Source: Thermohalobaculum xanthum (lineage in GTDB: Bacteria > Pseudomonadota > Alphaproteobacteria > Rhodobacterales > Rhodobacteraceae). Taken from it: a stretch of DNA of 64,000 nt. This document shows, piece after piece, positions 47,883-56,468 of this stretch. Each line of letters opens with the position of its first letter. Positions within the stretch are counted from its first letter, which is position 1. The position numbers and the translations under genes are program-made. Where the stretch lies: the NCBI RefSeq assembly GCF_016623495.1, contig NZ_JAEHHL010000009.1, positions 62,001 to 126,000 on the forward strand, written 5' to 3'. The notes beneath the pieces were generated by a model. The model was not told the origin of the DNA. It saw nothing but the letters and a program-made list of their open reading frames with translations, and did not search any database.

Positions 47883-48299
47883 ATGTCGCGCATGTCCTTT
47901 GCGTCACACCCGTTCCTGCTCGGCTTCGACGAGCTCGACCGCATGGTCGAACGCGTCAGCAAGTCCGGATCGGACGGGTATCCGCCCTACAACATCGAGC
48001 AGCGGGGCGAGAACGCCTTCCGCATCACCCTCGCCGTTGCGGGCTTCGCCGAGAGCGACCTCTCGGTGACGGTCGAGGACCACAACCTCGTGATCCGAGG
48101 TCGACAGGTCGATGACGGGGCCGAGCGGGAGTTCCTCTATCGCGGAATCGCCGCGCGCCAGTTCCAGCGCAGCTTCGTGCTGGCGGACCGTCTCGAGGTT
48201 TCCGGTGCCGAGCTCGATCGCGGCCTGCTTCATGTCGACCTCGTGCGGCGCGTGCCCGAGGCGACGGTGCAGACCATCCGGATCGGGCGGGCCGGCTGA
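47883..48299 (+). CDS. Small heat-shock protein (Hsp20/IbpA type)
   Basis: A 138-residue holdase. The alpha-crystallin domain runs from about YNIEQRGENAFRITLAVAGF to RSFVLADRLEVSGAELDRGLLHVDLVR; the C-terminal IxI-like tail is QTIRIG. It coats unfolding proteins during stress. The start ATG at 47883 has GAGGA about 10 bases upstream; MSFASHPF at 47892 is an alternative. The DUF1150 gene follows 17 bp later and is commonly paired with it in Rhodobacteraceae. Confidence 0.92.
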   Translation: MSRMSFASHPFLLGFDELDRMVERVSKSGSDGYPPYNIEQRGENAFRITLAVAGFAESDLSVTVEDHNLVIRGRQVDDGAEREFLYRGIAARQFQRSFVLADRLEVSGAELDRGLLHVDLVRRVPEATVQTIRIGRAG

Positions 48300-48316
48300 G
48301 CAAAGGAGTGCGTGAA

Positions 48317-48544
48317 ATGACCGACAAGACCAATCCGAAGGCTTTCCCCGCCGCGTCAGGGCAGCCAATCGTCTATGTCCGCGAGGCGCAGCGCGAGACG
48401 CTGCCCGACGAGCTCAAGCGCGCGCCCGGGCCGATCTATGCCCTGCATGACGAGGCGGGCAACCAGCTCGCCCTCACGCCGGACCGCAAGCTCGCCTTCG
48501 CGCTGGCGCGCCGCAACGACTTCGAGCCGCACAGCGTGCACTGA
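48317..48544 (+). CDS. DUF1150 family protein
   Basis: A 75-residue protein with IVYVREAQRETLPDEL, APGPIYALHDEAGNQLALTPDRKLAFALARRND, the full DUF1150 domain. Function is unknown. The ATG at 48317 has AAAGGAG eight bases upstream. It forms a two-gene unit with hsp20 and is closed by a terminator. Confidence 0.88.
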   Translation: MTDKTNPKAFPAASGQPIVYVREAQRETLPDELKRAPGPIYALHDEAGNQLALTPDRKLAFALARRNDFEPHSVH

Positions 48545-48563
48545 GGCCGCTGGCCGCGAATGA

Positions 48564-48599
48564 CGAAGGCCCGGCGCATGGGTCGCGCCGGGCCTTTCG
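48564..48599 (+). terminator. Terminator after hsp20-DUF1150
   Basis: AAGGCCCGGCGC / GCGCCGGGCCTT with a short loop, followed by TCGTGTT. A long GC-rich stem with a weak T-tract. Confidence 0.8.
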
Positions 48600-48649
48600 T
48601 GTTCCGGGTGGTCGTGCCAGCCCCGTGCCGGGCGGGCGGCACCGCGTGA

Positions 48650-49114
48650 TCAGGCGGCGCGCGAGGTCGACGGCTCGGTCAGGAGCGCATAGAGCGCGTC
48701 CGCGCGGTCGGTCTGCCGCAGCTTGGCGCGCGCCTCGGCATCGCGCAGGAAGCGCGAGACCCGGGCCAGCGCCCTGAGGTGATCGGCCCCGGCCTCTTCG
48801 GGCGCGAGCAGTGCGAAGACGAGATCTACTGCCTCGCCATCCGCCGCCTCGAAGTCCACCGGCCGCTCGAGCCGGGCAAAGACGCCGACGATCCGGTCGA
48901 GGCCCTCGATGCGGGCATGCGGGATCGCGACGCCATAGCCCATGGCGGTCGAGCCCAGTTTCTCGCGTGCGATCAGCCCCTCGAAGACCCGGCGCGCCGT
49001 CAGCCCATAGGCGTCACGGGCGCGATTCGCGATTTCCTGCAGGACCTGCTTCTTGCTCGAGGCCTTCAGGGACGCGAACACGGCCTCGCGCGTGACGAGT
49101 TCGGTCAGTTCCAT
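48650..49114 (-). CDS. ptsN: PTS IIA-Ntr protein
   Basis: A 154-residue regulatory phosphoprotein of the nitrogen PTS (PtsP-PtsO-PtsN), not a sugar transporter. The phosphorylation site is His66 in YGVAIPHARIEGL; VREAVF-like N-terminus and FALLAPEEAGADHLRALARVSRFLRD complete the fold. It lies 47 bp after hpf in the rpoN-hpf-ptsN order kept in many proteobacteria, and links carbon and nitrogen state to K+ and PHB metabolism in relatives. Confidence 0.93.
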   Translation of the reverse strand: MELTELVTREAVFASLKASSKKQVLQEIANRARDAYGLTARRVFEGLIAREKLGSTAMGYGVAIPHARIEGLDRIVGVFARLERPVDFEAADGEAVDLVFALLAPEEAGADHLRALARVSRFLRDAEARAKLRQTDRADALYALLTEPSTSRAA

Positions 49115-49161
49115 TCGGTGTCACCCACCCTCAAATCAGTCTCCGGCGCCACGCGCCACGC

Positions 49162-49749
49162 TCAGGCGCGCTCGGCCGCGAATTCCGGGTCGATCCAGCC
49201 GATGTTGCCGTCGTCACGCCGAAACACGACATTGAGCCGCCCGTTCGATTCATTGCGAAAGATCAGGAACGGCGCATGCGCAAGCTCCATGCGCATCACC
49301 GCGTCGCCCACCGAATGAGTGCCGATCTCGGTGCGCGTCTCGGCGATGATGACGGGCTGATCGGTCGCGTCGTCGGCGCCGGCGTCATCGTCCTCGGCCC
49401 CGGCCAGAACATAGGCCTGGGCCGGGATCAGGCCCTCTTCACGATGGTTCTGATGATGATTCTTCAGGCGGCGCTTGTAGCGGCGCACCTGCTTCTCGAT
49501 CCGGTCGACCGCCTGCTCGAATGCGGCATAGATGTCGTCGGCCTGCGCCTGCGCCTGCGCGTGCAGGCCGGTCGACAGGTCGACCGACGCATCGCATTTG
49601 AAGAAGTTCCGCGCATCCTTCGAGAAGACGACGCCCGCACCCACGGCGCGGTCGAAATACTTCGCGACGGCCGAATCCAGCCGGTCCTCGACATGGCTGC
49701 GCAGCGCATCGCCGATGTCGATGTGCTTCCCCGAAACGGTGATGTGCAT
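49162..49749 (-). CDS. hpf: Ribosome hibernation promoting factor, long form
   Basis: A 195-residue protein. The S30AE domain (1-100, HITVSGKHIDIGDALRSHVEDRL, KYFDRAVGAGVVFSKD) blocks the mRNA channel. The C-terminal domain (about 135-195, MRMELAHAPFLIFRNESNGRLNVVFRRDDGNIGWI) makes the long form dimerise ribosomes into 100S particles. ATG at 49749 follows GGAGACA. It is preceded by its own promoter and a 17-bp inverted repeat, so it can be induced separately from rpoN. Confidence 0.94.
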   Translation of the reverse strand: MHITVSGKHIDIGDALRSHVEDRLDSAVAKYFDRAVGAGVVFSKDARNFFKCDASVDLSTGLHAQAQAQADDIYAAFEQAVDRIEKQVRRYKRRLKNHHQNHREEGLIPAQAYVLAGAEDDDAGADDATDQPVIIAETRTEIGTHSVGDAVMRMELAHAPFLIFRNESNGRLNVVFRRDDGNIGWIDPEFAAERA

Positions 49750-49868
49750 ATTGTCTCCAGCATTCTCCGGGCCGGCTTCCGCTGGATGCCCGGCCTTCTC
49801 CTGCTTTCCCCGCCCATCGGCCGTCTCCCGCGCCACTGCGTGGTGCGGCCCGAACTGGAAAGACGCGC

Positions 49869-49897
49869 TACTTAAACACCGACTCATCACCGGTCAA
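49869..49897 (-). promoter_or_regulatory. Promoter of hpf-ptsN
   Basis: -35 TTGACC (49897-49892), 17-bp spacer and -10 TAAGTA (49874-49869) on the minus strand, giving a leader of about 115 nt. Confidence 0.6.
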
Positions 49898-49915
49898 TGA
49901 TAACCGCGAATCCTT

Positions 49916-49932
49916 TGTTCGTGAAACGAACA
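49916..49932. promoter_or_regulatory. 17-bp perfect inverted repeat upstream of hpf
   Basis: TGTTCGTGAAACGAACA: 7-bp arms with a 3-bp centre, between the rpoN stop and the hpf -35 box. It may be an activator site for hpf or an RNA hairpin at the rpoN 3' end; no T-tract follows. Confidence 0.5.
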
Positions 49933-49947
49933 TCGTAGCGGCGCGAC

Positions 49948-51453
49948 TCAGCTGGCCATGCTCCTTTGCCGCCGGCGCTCGACCGACGACGGGATGCGCA
50001 GCGCGTTCCGGTATTTCGCGACGGTGCGCCGGGCTATGTCGATGCCCTCGGCGCGCAGCATCTCGACAATGGTGTCGTCCGAGAGGATCGCGTCGGCGGG
50101 TTCGGCGTCGACGAGGGCCCGGATCCGGTGACGCACCGCCTCGGCGGCGACGCCATCCTCGCCGCCGGTCGCCCCGCCGACGGCGTTGGTGAAGAAGAAC
50201 TTGAGCTCGAAGACGCCCCGCGTCGTGGCGATGTACTTGTTCGAGGTCACCCGGCTGGCCGTCGATTCATGCAGCCCCGTCGCGTCCGCCACCATGCGCA
50301 GCGTCAGCGGCTTGAGGCCCGAGATCCCGGTGTCGAAGAAGGCCTGCTGGTGGCGCACGATCTCGGTCGCGACCTTCAGGATCGTGCGGGCGCGCTGGTC
50401 GATGCTGCGGATCAGCCAGTTCGCCTCGGCGCGCCGGTCGGCAAGCCAGGTCTCGACCTCGGCCCCGCCGCCCGCCAGCCGCGCGGCATAGCGCCGGTCG
50501 AGCAGAACGCGCGGGAGGGTCTCGGCGTTGAGCTCGATCTGCCAGCCGCCATCGGCAAGCCGGCGCATCAGCACGTCGGGAACGACCGTGGCCACAGGCT
50601 CGCGCGCGTAGCCCGAACAGGGGCGCGGGTCGAGGGCGCGCAGCTCGGCCAGCATCTCGGCATAGTCCTCGGCATCGACGCCACAGAGCTTGCGCAGGCG
50701 GCGGTGCTCGCCGCGAGCGACCAGGTCGAGATGGTCGACGAGGCAGCGCATCGCGGGGTCGAGCCGGTTGCGCTCGGCCAGCTGCAGCGCCAGGCACTCG
50801 GCCAGCCCGCGCGCGCCCACACCGGTCGGCTCGCAGGCCTGCACGAGGTCGAGCGCCGCCGCGACTTCGGCCTCGTCGACGTCGAGCCGCTCGGCGATCT
50901 CGGCCGTGGCGGTGCGCAGGAAGCCGTCGTCGTCGAGTTGATGCGCCAGGTGTGCGGCCAGCATGTGCCTTAGGGGCGGCGCCCGCATCTGGCCGATCTG
51001 CGCCAGCAGATGCTCCTGCAGGCTCGGCGCCGCCGCGATCTCGCGCCCGCCCGGCGGCTCGGTGTCGAAGCCGGGACTGGCGCCGCGCCCGCCCGCGCCG
51101 ACCGGCCCGGGCATGTCCCATGCCTCGCGCCGCGGCGACGGCGCATCGGCGTCGAACAGGTTCTCGGCCCCGGTGTCGAAGACCTCGGCCGCCCGGGCCG
51201 GATCGTCGCCCGGCGGTCCGTCGGGCGCGCTCGGGCCGTCCGAGGGCTCGGCGGCGGGCTCGGCGGCGGGCGCGCCCTCATGCTTGGCGAGCTCCAGCAG
51301 CGGGTTGGTCTCGATCTCGCGCTCGACGAAGGCGGCAAGCTCGATGTTCGACATCTGCAGCAGCCGGATCGCCTGCTGCAGCTGCGGCGTCATCACCAGC
51401 TGCTGGCTCTGCCTCAGCTCGAGCCGGGGTCCCTGCACCATCCCTCTCGCCAT
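49948..51453 (-). CDS. rpoN: RNA polymerase sigma-54 factor
   Basis: A 501-residue alternative sigma factor. Region I is Gln/Leu-rich (LELRQSQQLVMTPQLQQAIRLLQMSNIEL), then an acidic linker with AEPAAEPSDGPS, the core-binding domain, the helix-turn-helix, and the RpoN box ARRTVAKYR near 478-486, which recognises the -24 element. It works only with activators such as NtrC; a likely target, glnK-amtB, is at 39.2 kb. It follows lptB by 36 bp. Confidence 0.95.
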   Translation of the reverse strand: MARGMVQGPRLELRQSQQLVMTPQLQQAIRLLQMSNIELAAFVEREIETNPLLELAKHEGAPAAEPAAEPSDGPSAPDGPPGDDPARAAEVFDTGAENLFDADAPSPRREAWDMPGPVGAGGRGASPGFDTEPPGGREIAAAPSLQEHLLAQIGQMRAPPLRHMLAAHLAHQLDDDGFLRTATAEIAERLDVDEAEVAAALDLVQACEPTGVGARGLAECLALQLAERNRLDPAMRCLVDHLDLVARGEHRRLRKLCGVDAEDYAEMLAELRALDPRPCSGYAREPVATVVPDVLMRRLADGGWQIELNAETLPRVLLDRRYAARLAGGGAEVETWLADRRAEANWLIRSIDQRARTILKVATEIVRHQQAFFDTGISGLKPLTLRMVADATGLHESTASRVTSNKYIATTRGVFELKFFFTNAVGGATGGEDGVAAEAVRHRIRALVDAEPADAILSDDTIVEMLRAEGIDIARRTVAKYRNALRIPSSVERRRQRSMAS

Positions 51454-51489
51454 TCCGCCGCCGCGTGACCGGACCGGGGAAGGGCGCCG

Positions 51490-52242
51490 TCAGATGCGGA
51501 AGCCTTCCCCCAGATAGACGCGGCGGACGTTCTCGTCGCGCACCACTTCATCCGGCGTGCCGCTCATCAGGACATGACCATCATGCAAGATGTATGCCCG
51601 GTCAATGATCTCAAGCGTCTCGCGGACGTTGTGGTCGGTGATCAGCACGCCGATGCCGCGCTCCTTGAGGTGGCCGACCAGCTCGCGGATCTCGCCCACG
51701 GCGATCGGGTCGATGCCGGCGAAAGGCTCGTCGAGCAGCACGTAGGACGGGTTGGTGGCGAGACAGCGCGCGATCTCGACACGCCGGCGCTCGCCGCCCG
51801 ACAGCGCCGAGGCGGGGGTGCGGCGCAGATGGGTGATCGAGAACTCGGCGAGCAGCGATTCGAGCCGCCGCTGGCGCTTCATCGCGTCGCGCTCGACCAG
51901 CTCCAGCACCGCGAGGATGTTGTCCTCGACCGAGAGGCCGCGGAAGATCGACGCTTCCTGCGGAAGGTAGCCCAGCCCCATCCGCGCGCGGCGGTACATC
52001 GGCAGCAGGCTGACATCGATGCCGTCGACCACGATCGAGCCGGCGTCACACGGCACCAGCCCGATGACCATGTAGAAGCAGGTGGTCTTTCCGGCGCCGT
52101 TCGGGCCGAGCAGGCCGACCGCCTCGCCGCGCCTGAGCGAGAACGACACATCCCGCACCACCGGCCGCCGGCGGTAGGACTTGCCGAGGCCGGTGATGAC
52201 CAGCCCTTCCTGCACGGCGCGAACCTGTGAGGGCGCGGCCAT
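51490..52242 (-). CDS. lptB: LPS export ABC transporter ATP-binding protein LptB
   Basis: A 250-residue cytoplasmic ATPase powering LptFG extraction of lipopolysaccharide. Walker A is GPNGAGKTT, the signature is LSGGERRR, Walker B is YVLLDEPFAGIDP, and LGYLPQEASIF includes the Q-loop. It is 4 bp after lptA. LptF and LptG are not in the window. Order lptC-lptA-lptB-rpoN is the common proteobacterial one. Confidence 0.95.
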   Translation of the reverse strand: MAAPSQVRAVQEGLVITGLGKSYRRRPVVRDVSFSLRRGEAVGLLGPNGAGKTTCFYMVIGLVPCDAGSIVVDGIDVSLLPMYRRARMGLGYLPQEASIFRGLSVEDNILAVLELVERDAMKRQRRLESLLAEFSITHLRRTPASALSGGERRRVEIARCLATNPSYVLLDEPFAGIDPIAVGEIRELVGHLKERGIGVLITDHNVRETLEIIDRAYILHDGHVLMSGTPDEVVRDENVRRVYLGEGFRI

Positions 52243-52246
52243 CGGC

Positions 52247-52762
52247 TCAGTTCTTGCTCGGGGTGAAAACGCTCTTCACGCGCCCCGAGCCCTGGCCTTC
52301 GATCTTGCCGGTGCCGACATTGAGGTCGATGACCAGCGACTCGCCCGAAATGGCGTTGCCGCCCTGGGTCAGCACCACGCTGCCGCCCATGCGCACCATG
52401 CCGCTCGCGACATCGTATTCGGCCCAGTTGCCCTGCGCCGTCTCGGCCCCGTTCGATAGGAAGACGTTGCCATCGGCGCGCATGTTTTGGATGGCGCCGG
52501 TCTCGCTGTCCGCCTTGTCCTGCGTGTAGGAAACCGCGACACGGTCGGCTGTCAGCCGCAGCGTGCCCTGCCCGGCGATCACGCTGCCCGCGAAGATGGC
52601 GAGGTTGTTGGCCTGCTGCACCTCGAGGCTGTCCGAGGTGATCTCGATCGGCGCGGAGGAATCATGCTTGAAGCCGCCGAAGGGGCTCTCGGTCTGGGCG
52701 GCGGCGGTGCCGACGGCCAGAACGGCCGCAACAAGCGCAATCCGAGTCGAGCTGAACACCAC
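52247..52762 (-). CDS. lptA: LPS transport periplasmic protein LptA
   Basis: A 171-residue periplasmic bridge protein. Signal peptide TRIALVAAVLAVGTAAAQ is followed by an OstA beta-jellyroll: APIEITSDSLEVQQANNLAIFAGSV, LTADRVAVSYTQD, NVFLSNGAETAQGNWAEYD, VVLTQGGNAISGESLVIDL. The GTG start at 52762 follows GGGAGGA; no ATG fits the frame. It lies 38 bp after lptC. Confidence 0.93.
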   Translation of the reverse strand: MVFSSTRIALVAAVLAVGTAAAQTESPFGGFKHDSSAPIEITSDSLEVQQANNLAIFAGSVIAGQGTLRLTADRVAVSYTQDKADSETGAIQNMRADGNVFLSNGAETAQGNWAEYDVASGMVRMGGSVVLTQGGNAISGESLVIDLNVGTGKIEGQGSGRVKSVFTPSKN

Positions 52763-52800
52763 GTCATCCTCCCAAAGACACGCCGCACGCGTGCCCGAAC

Positions 52801-53472
52801 CTAGCCATCCTGCGACGGAATGAACAGCACGCGCACGCGGTTTTCAAACCAAATATGGGCCTGGCTCAAACCCCCTTCGCCGGCCTCGGCATGGAACCGC
52901 CCCGCATCGATGCTGCCTTCGGGTCCGGTGCCATGCACCGGCCCGGGCGTCGATGCGCGCCGGTTGCCGAAGTCGATCAGCAGCTCGTCGGCCTCGATCC
53001 GGTGGCCCTCGCTGCTCAGGATCAGGACGTCGCCGGTCAGCGTCAGGGTGCGCGCGGTGCGCCGCATCATGCCGGTCAGCGCGGTCGCGGTCACCTGCCG
53101 CCCGTCGCGCAGGTTGAGCTCGCCCTTGGGGTTCTCGAGCTCGATCTCCTCGGGCATGGCCTTGTCGGGCAGGGCCCAGTCGGCGGTCACGACATAGGGG
53201 TCGCCGCCCTCGGTCACCCCGGCGAAGCGCGGCTGCTCGAGCCGCAGCCCGGCGCCGAGCCGCGCCAGCTCTTCCGCGGTGAACAGGTCCTGGACGGATC
53301 CGCGATCGCGCCCCTGCAGGAAGATCAGCCCCACCAGCACCAGCGCCGCGAGCGGCAGCAGCACCTTCATCCAGCGCACGATCACCGAGTGGCGCCGCAC
53401 CGAGCGCTGCCGCCGGTCGAGCGCGCGCGCCGCGCGCCGCTCGTCCCGCGGCGGTGGCGCGCCCTCAGCCAT
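52801..53472 (-). CDS. lptC: LPS export protein LptC
   Basis: A 223-residue protein with one N-terminal membrane anchor (MKVLLPLAALVLVGLIFLQG, about 35-54) after a basic cytoplasmic tail, then the LptC beta-jellyroll (PRFAGVTEGGDPYVVTADWA, LTLTGDVLILSSEGHRIEADELLIDF). It receives LPS from LptBFG and passes it to LptA. Its start is 8 bp inside kdsD, so the sugar-phosphate enzyme and the exporter are coupled. Confidence 0.92.
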   Translation of the reverse strand: MAEGAPPPRDERRAARALDRRQRSVRRHSVIVRWMKVLLPLAALVLVGLIFLQGRDRGSVQDLFTAEELARLGAGLRLEQPRFAGVTEGGDPYVVTADWALPDKAMPEEIELENPKGELNLRDGRQVTATALTGMMRRTARTLTLTGDVLILSSEGHRIEADELLIDFGNRRASTPGPVHGTGPEGSIDAGRFHAEAGEGGLSQAHIWFENRVRVLFIPSQDG

Positions 53473-54481
53473 CGACGCCTGCGCGCAGGCAGTCGTGGAC
53501 GTGGATGATGCCCACCGGCGCGGCGGGCGGGGGCGTCTCGCAGACGAAGAGGCAGGTGATCTTGCGCTTGTTCATCAGCGCCAGCGCCTCCTGGGCGAGC
53601 TGGTCGGGCCGGATCGTCAGCGGCATCGGGGTCGACACCTCGTCGGCGCGGCGCTCGAGCAGCCCTTCCATCTTCCGGCGCAGGTCGCCGTCGGTGATGA
53701 TCCCGGTCAGCCGGCCCGCGGCGTCGACCGTTCCGGCGACGCCATAGCCTTTCTGCGTCATGACCAGGAGCGCCTCGGTCATCGGCGTCGTCTCGGCGAT
53801 CAGCGGCAGCGCCTCGGCCTTGGCCATGACGTCCGAGACCTTGACCAGCTGCGCCCCAAGCTTTCCGCCGGGGTGGAACATCGCGAAGCGCTCAGGCGTG
53901 AACTCGCGCCGCTCCATCAGTGCCACCGCCAGTGCATCTCCCAGCGCCATGGTCAGTGTCGTCGAGGTGGTCGGGGCAAGGCCCACCGAGCATGCCTCGC
54001 GGGCCTGCGGCAGCACCAGCGCGATATCGGCCGCGCGCAGCAGTGCCGAGCCCGGACGGCTGGCGACGCCGATCAGCGGGATCGAGAAGCGGCGGGTATG
54101 CGCGACGATATCGGCCAGCTCGCGCGTCTCGCCCGAGTTCGACAGCACCAGCGCCACGTCCTTCTGGGTCACCATGCCCAGGTCGCCATGGCTCGCCTCG
54201 GCGGGGTGCACGAACTGCGCGGGCGTGCCGGTCGAGGCCAGCGTCGCGGCGATCTTGCGGGCGACATGGCCCGACTTGCCCATGCCCGAGCAGATCACCC
54301 GGCCCTCGATCGACATGATCAGGTCGACCGCGTCGGCGAAGGAATCGTCCAGCGTGCCCGAATAGAGCGCGAGCGCCTCGGCCTCGGTCGCCAGCACGCG
54401 GCGGCCGGTCTCGATGGCGCGGGCACGCGCGGCCTCGGCCTCGGCAAGGGCCTCGCCCTGGTGGGTCTCTGCGAGCGTCAC
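53465..54481 (-). CDS. kdsD: Arabinose-5-phosphate isomerase (KpsF/GutQ family)
   Basis: A 338-residue enzyme converting ribulose 5-phosphate to arabinose 5-phosphate for KDO synthesis. The SIS domain has VICSGMGKSGHVARKIAATLASTGTPA, FVHPAEASHGDLGM, LSNSGETREL and APTTSTTLTMALGDALA; two CBS domains follow (about 215-335). GTG at 54481 follows AAAGGAG. It heads the lpt operon and supplies the precursor of the LPS core that the next genes export. Confidence 0.94.
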   Translation of the reverse strand: MTLAETHQGEALAEAEAARARAIETGRRVLATEAEALALYSGTLDDSFADAVDLIMSIEGRVICSGMGKSGHVARKIAATLASTGTPAQFVHPAEASHGDLGMVTQKDVALVLSNSGETRELADIVAHTRRFSIPLIGVASRPGSALLRAADIALVLPQAREACSVGLAPTTSTTLTMALGDALAVALMERREFTPERFAMFHPGGKLGAQLVKVSDVMAKAEALPLIAETTPMTEALLVMTQKGYGVAGTVDAAGRLTGIITDGDLRRKMEGLLERRADEVSTPMPLTIRPDQLAQEALALMNKRKITCLFVCETPPPAAPVGIIHVHDCLRAGVDG

Positions 54482-54550
54482 GGGCACTCCTTTCCCGCGC
54501 GGCCGGGACGGGGGCATGCCGGGATCATTCCCGGCGGCCTCCGGGCGGGC

Positions 54551-55162
54551 CTAATGCGCGAAGATGTCCTCTTCGGGCCAGCCGGCCAGATCCAGCATGG
54601 CCCGATCGGGCAGGAAACGGAAGCAGGCCTGGGCGACCTCCGTCCGGCCCTCGCGCGCAAGGCGCGTGTCCAGCTCGGCCTTCAGCCGGTGCAGGTAGAG
54701 CACGTCCGAGGCCGCGTAATCGAGCTGCGCCTGGTTCAGCGTCTCCGCGCCCCAGTCCGAGCTTTGCTGCTGCTTCGAGATGTCGACCCCGATCAGGTCC
54801 TGGCACAGGTATCGAAGCCCGTGCCGGTCGGTGAAGGTGCGCACCAGCTTCGAGGCGATCTTGGTGCAGTAGACCGGACGCGCCACGACGCCGAAGGCAT
54901 GCGCCAGCACCGCGATGTCGAAACGGCCGAAATGAAAGAGCTTCTCGACCGCAGGGTCCGCGAGCATCCGCGCCAGATTCGGCGCCTCCGTCTGGCCCAT
55001 GGCGATCTGCACGAGGTGCGCCGTGCCGTCGCCGGCCGAGAGCTGCACGAGGCAGAGCCGGTCGCGATGGGGGTTGAGGCCCATCGTCTCGGTGTCGATC
55101 GCCACGACCGGGCCCAGATCGAGCCCGTCCGGCAGATCCCCCTTGTGGAGAGTGACGCTCAT
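54551..55162 (-). CDS. rnd: RNase D-like 3'-5' exonuclease
   Basis: A 203-residue DEDDy exonuclease: VVAIDTETMGLNPHRDRLCLVQLS (Exo I), KLFHFGRFDIAVLAHAFG (Exo II), LDYAASDVLYLHRLK (Exo III, Tyr). Only the catalytic domain is present, with no HRDC domains, as is usual for the short alphaproteobacterial form. It would trim tRNA and other RNA 3' ends. tRNA-Leu lies 44 bp upstream on the same strand. Confidence 0.92.
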   Translation of the reverse strand: MSVTLHKGDLPDGLDLGPVVAIDTETMGLNPHRDRLCLVQLSAGDGTAHLVQIAMGQTEAPNLARMLADPAVEKLFHFGRFDIAVLAHAFGVVARPVYCTKIASKLVRTFTDRHGLRYLCQDLIGVDISKQQQSSDWGAETLNQAQLDYAASDVLYLHRLKAELDTRLAREGRTEVAQACFRFLPDRAMLDLAGWPEEDIFAH

Positions 55163-55206
55163 CCTCGGCGCGGCGCCTTCTTCTTCGTCATCGTCTGCGA
55201 GCGGCG

Positions 55207-55293
<87 letters not shown>

Positions 55294-55323
55294 CCGGAAC
55301 CGCTCGCCTTGCGGCGCGTGGGT

Positions 55324-55352
55324 CATCTAACCGCGCCGAAGGGCGCTGTCAA
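55324..55352 (-). promoter_or_regulatory. Promoter of tRNA-Leu (and possibly rnd)
   Basis: -35 TTGACA (55352-55347) and -10 TAGATG (55329-55324) with a 17-bp spacer, about 30 bp before the mature tRNA 5' end. Confidence 0.65.
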
Positions 55353-55503
55353 CGGCCCTCGCGGTGGCTTTGACGCGGCCTGCGGCCAAGCGATCCCTTG
55401 CCCGTGCCCGGCCGAGCCGCTATCGGATGAACGGAACGGCCTGTGATGCCCGCATGAAGCCCGCGCCGCCCCTGGGCGGCATCAGTACCGAGGTTGAGCG
55501 CCC

Positions 55504-56463
55504 ATGACCGAGAATGCCCCCCTGGTCACGATCATCGGCGGGTCCGGCTTCGTCGGCCGCTACATCGCGCAGAACATGGCGCGGCGCGGCTGGCGCGTGC
55601 GCGTCGCCTGCCGCCGCCCGAACGAGGCGATGTTCGTCAAGCCCTATGGCGTCGTCGGCCAGGTCGAGCCGGTGCAGTGCAATGTCCGCGACGAGGCCTC
55701 GGTTGCGCGCGTGATCGCGGGCGCGGAGGTGGTCGTCTACTCGGTGGGCGTGCTCTTCGAGTCGGGCGCAAACCGGTTCGAGGCGGTGCAGGCCGAAGGC
55801 CCCGCCCGCGCCGCGCGCCTGGCCAAGGCGGCCGGCGCCGCGCGCTTCGTGCTGATCTCGGCCATCGGCGCCGATCCGGAGAGCCCGTCCGAATACGCCC
55901 GCACCAAGGCCGCGGGCGAGGCGGGCGTGCGCGCGGCCTTCCCCGAGGCGGTGGTCTTGCGGCCCTCGGTCGTGTTCGGGCCCGAGGACGGCTTCTTCAA
56001 CCGTTTCGCGGCGATGGCCCGGCTCTCGCCCGTGGTGCCGGTCGTGGGCGCCGAGACGCGCTTCCAGCCGGTCTGGGTGCAGGACGTGGCGGATGCCGCG
56101 GCGCGCGCAGTGGTCGGCGAGGCCGAGCCGGGCGTCTACGAGCTGGGCGGGCCACGCATCTACAGCTTCCGCGAACTGGTGGCGCTGACGTTGAAGGTGA
56201 TCCGGCGTCGCCGGCTGATCGCCGACGTTCCCTTCTTCATCGGCCGCTTGAAGGGCAAGGTGCTCTCGCTCCTGCCCAACCCGCCGCTGACCGAGGACCA
56301 GGTCCGCCTGCTCGAGCGCGACAACGTGGTGGCCGAGGGCGCGCGGGGCTTCGAGGCGCTGGGCATCCAGCCCAAGGCCGCCGAGGGCATCATCGAAACC
56401 TATCTCTATCCCTACCGCCCCTATGGCCAGTACTCGCGCCTGACCGAGAACGGCCAGGCCTGA
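55504..56463 (+). CDS. NAD(P)-binding protein related to complex I subunit NDUFA9
   Basis: A 319-residue atypical short-chain dehydrogenase with Rossmann loop GGSGFVGRYIAQN (12-24), SAIGADPESPSEYARTKAAGE and VVLRPSVVFGPEDGFFNRFA. This set is typical of the complex I NDUFA9/COQ11-like group found in alphaproteobacteria. In mitochondria NDUFA9 binds NADPH but is not known to catalyse; here an accessory role for respiratory complex I or quinone metabolism is inference. It converges with uppP. Confidence 0.87.
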   Translation: MTENAPLVTIIGGSGFVGRYIAQNMARRGWRVRVACRRPNEAMFVKPYGVVGQVEPVQCNVRDEASVARVIAGAEVVVYSVGVLFESGANRFEAVQAEGPARAARLAKAAGAARFVLISAIGADPESPSEYARTKAAGEAGVRAAFPEAVVLRPSVVFGPEDGFFNRFAAMARLSPVVPVVGAETRFQPVWVQDVADAAARAVVGEAEPGVYELGGPRIYSFRELVALTLKVIRRRRLIADVPFFIGRLKGKVLSLLPNPPLTEDQVRLLERDNVVAEGARGFEALGIQPKAAEGIIETYLYPYRPYGQYSRLTENGQA

Positions 56464-56468
56464 GCGCC

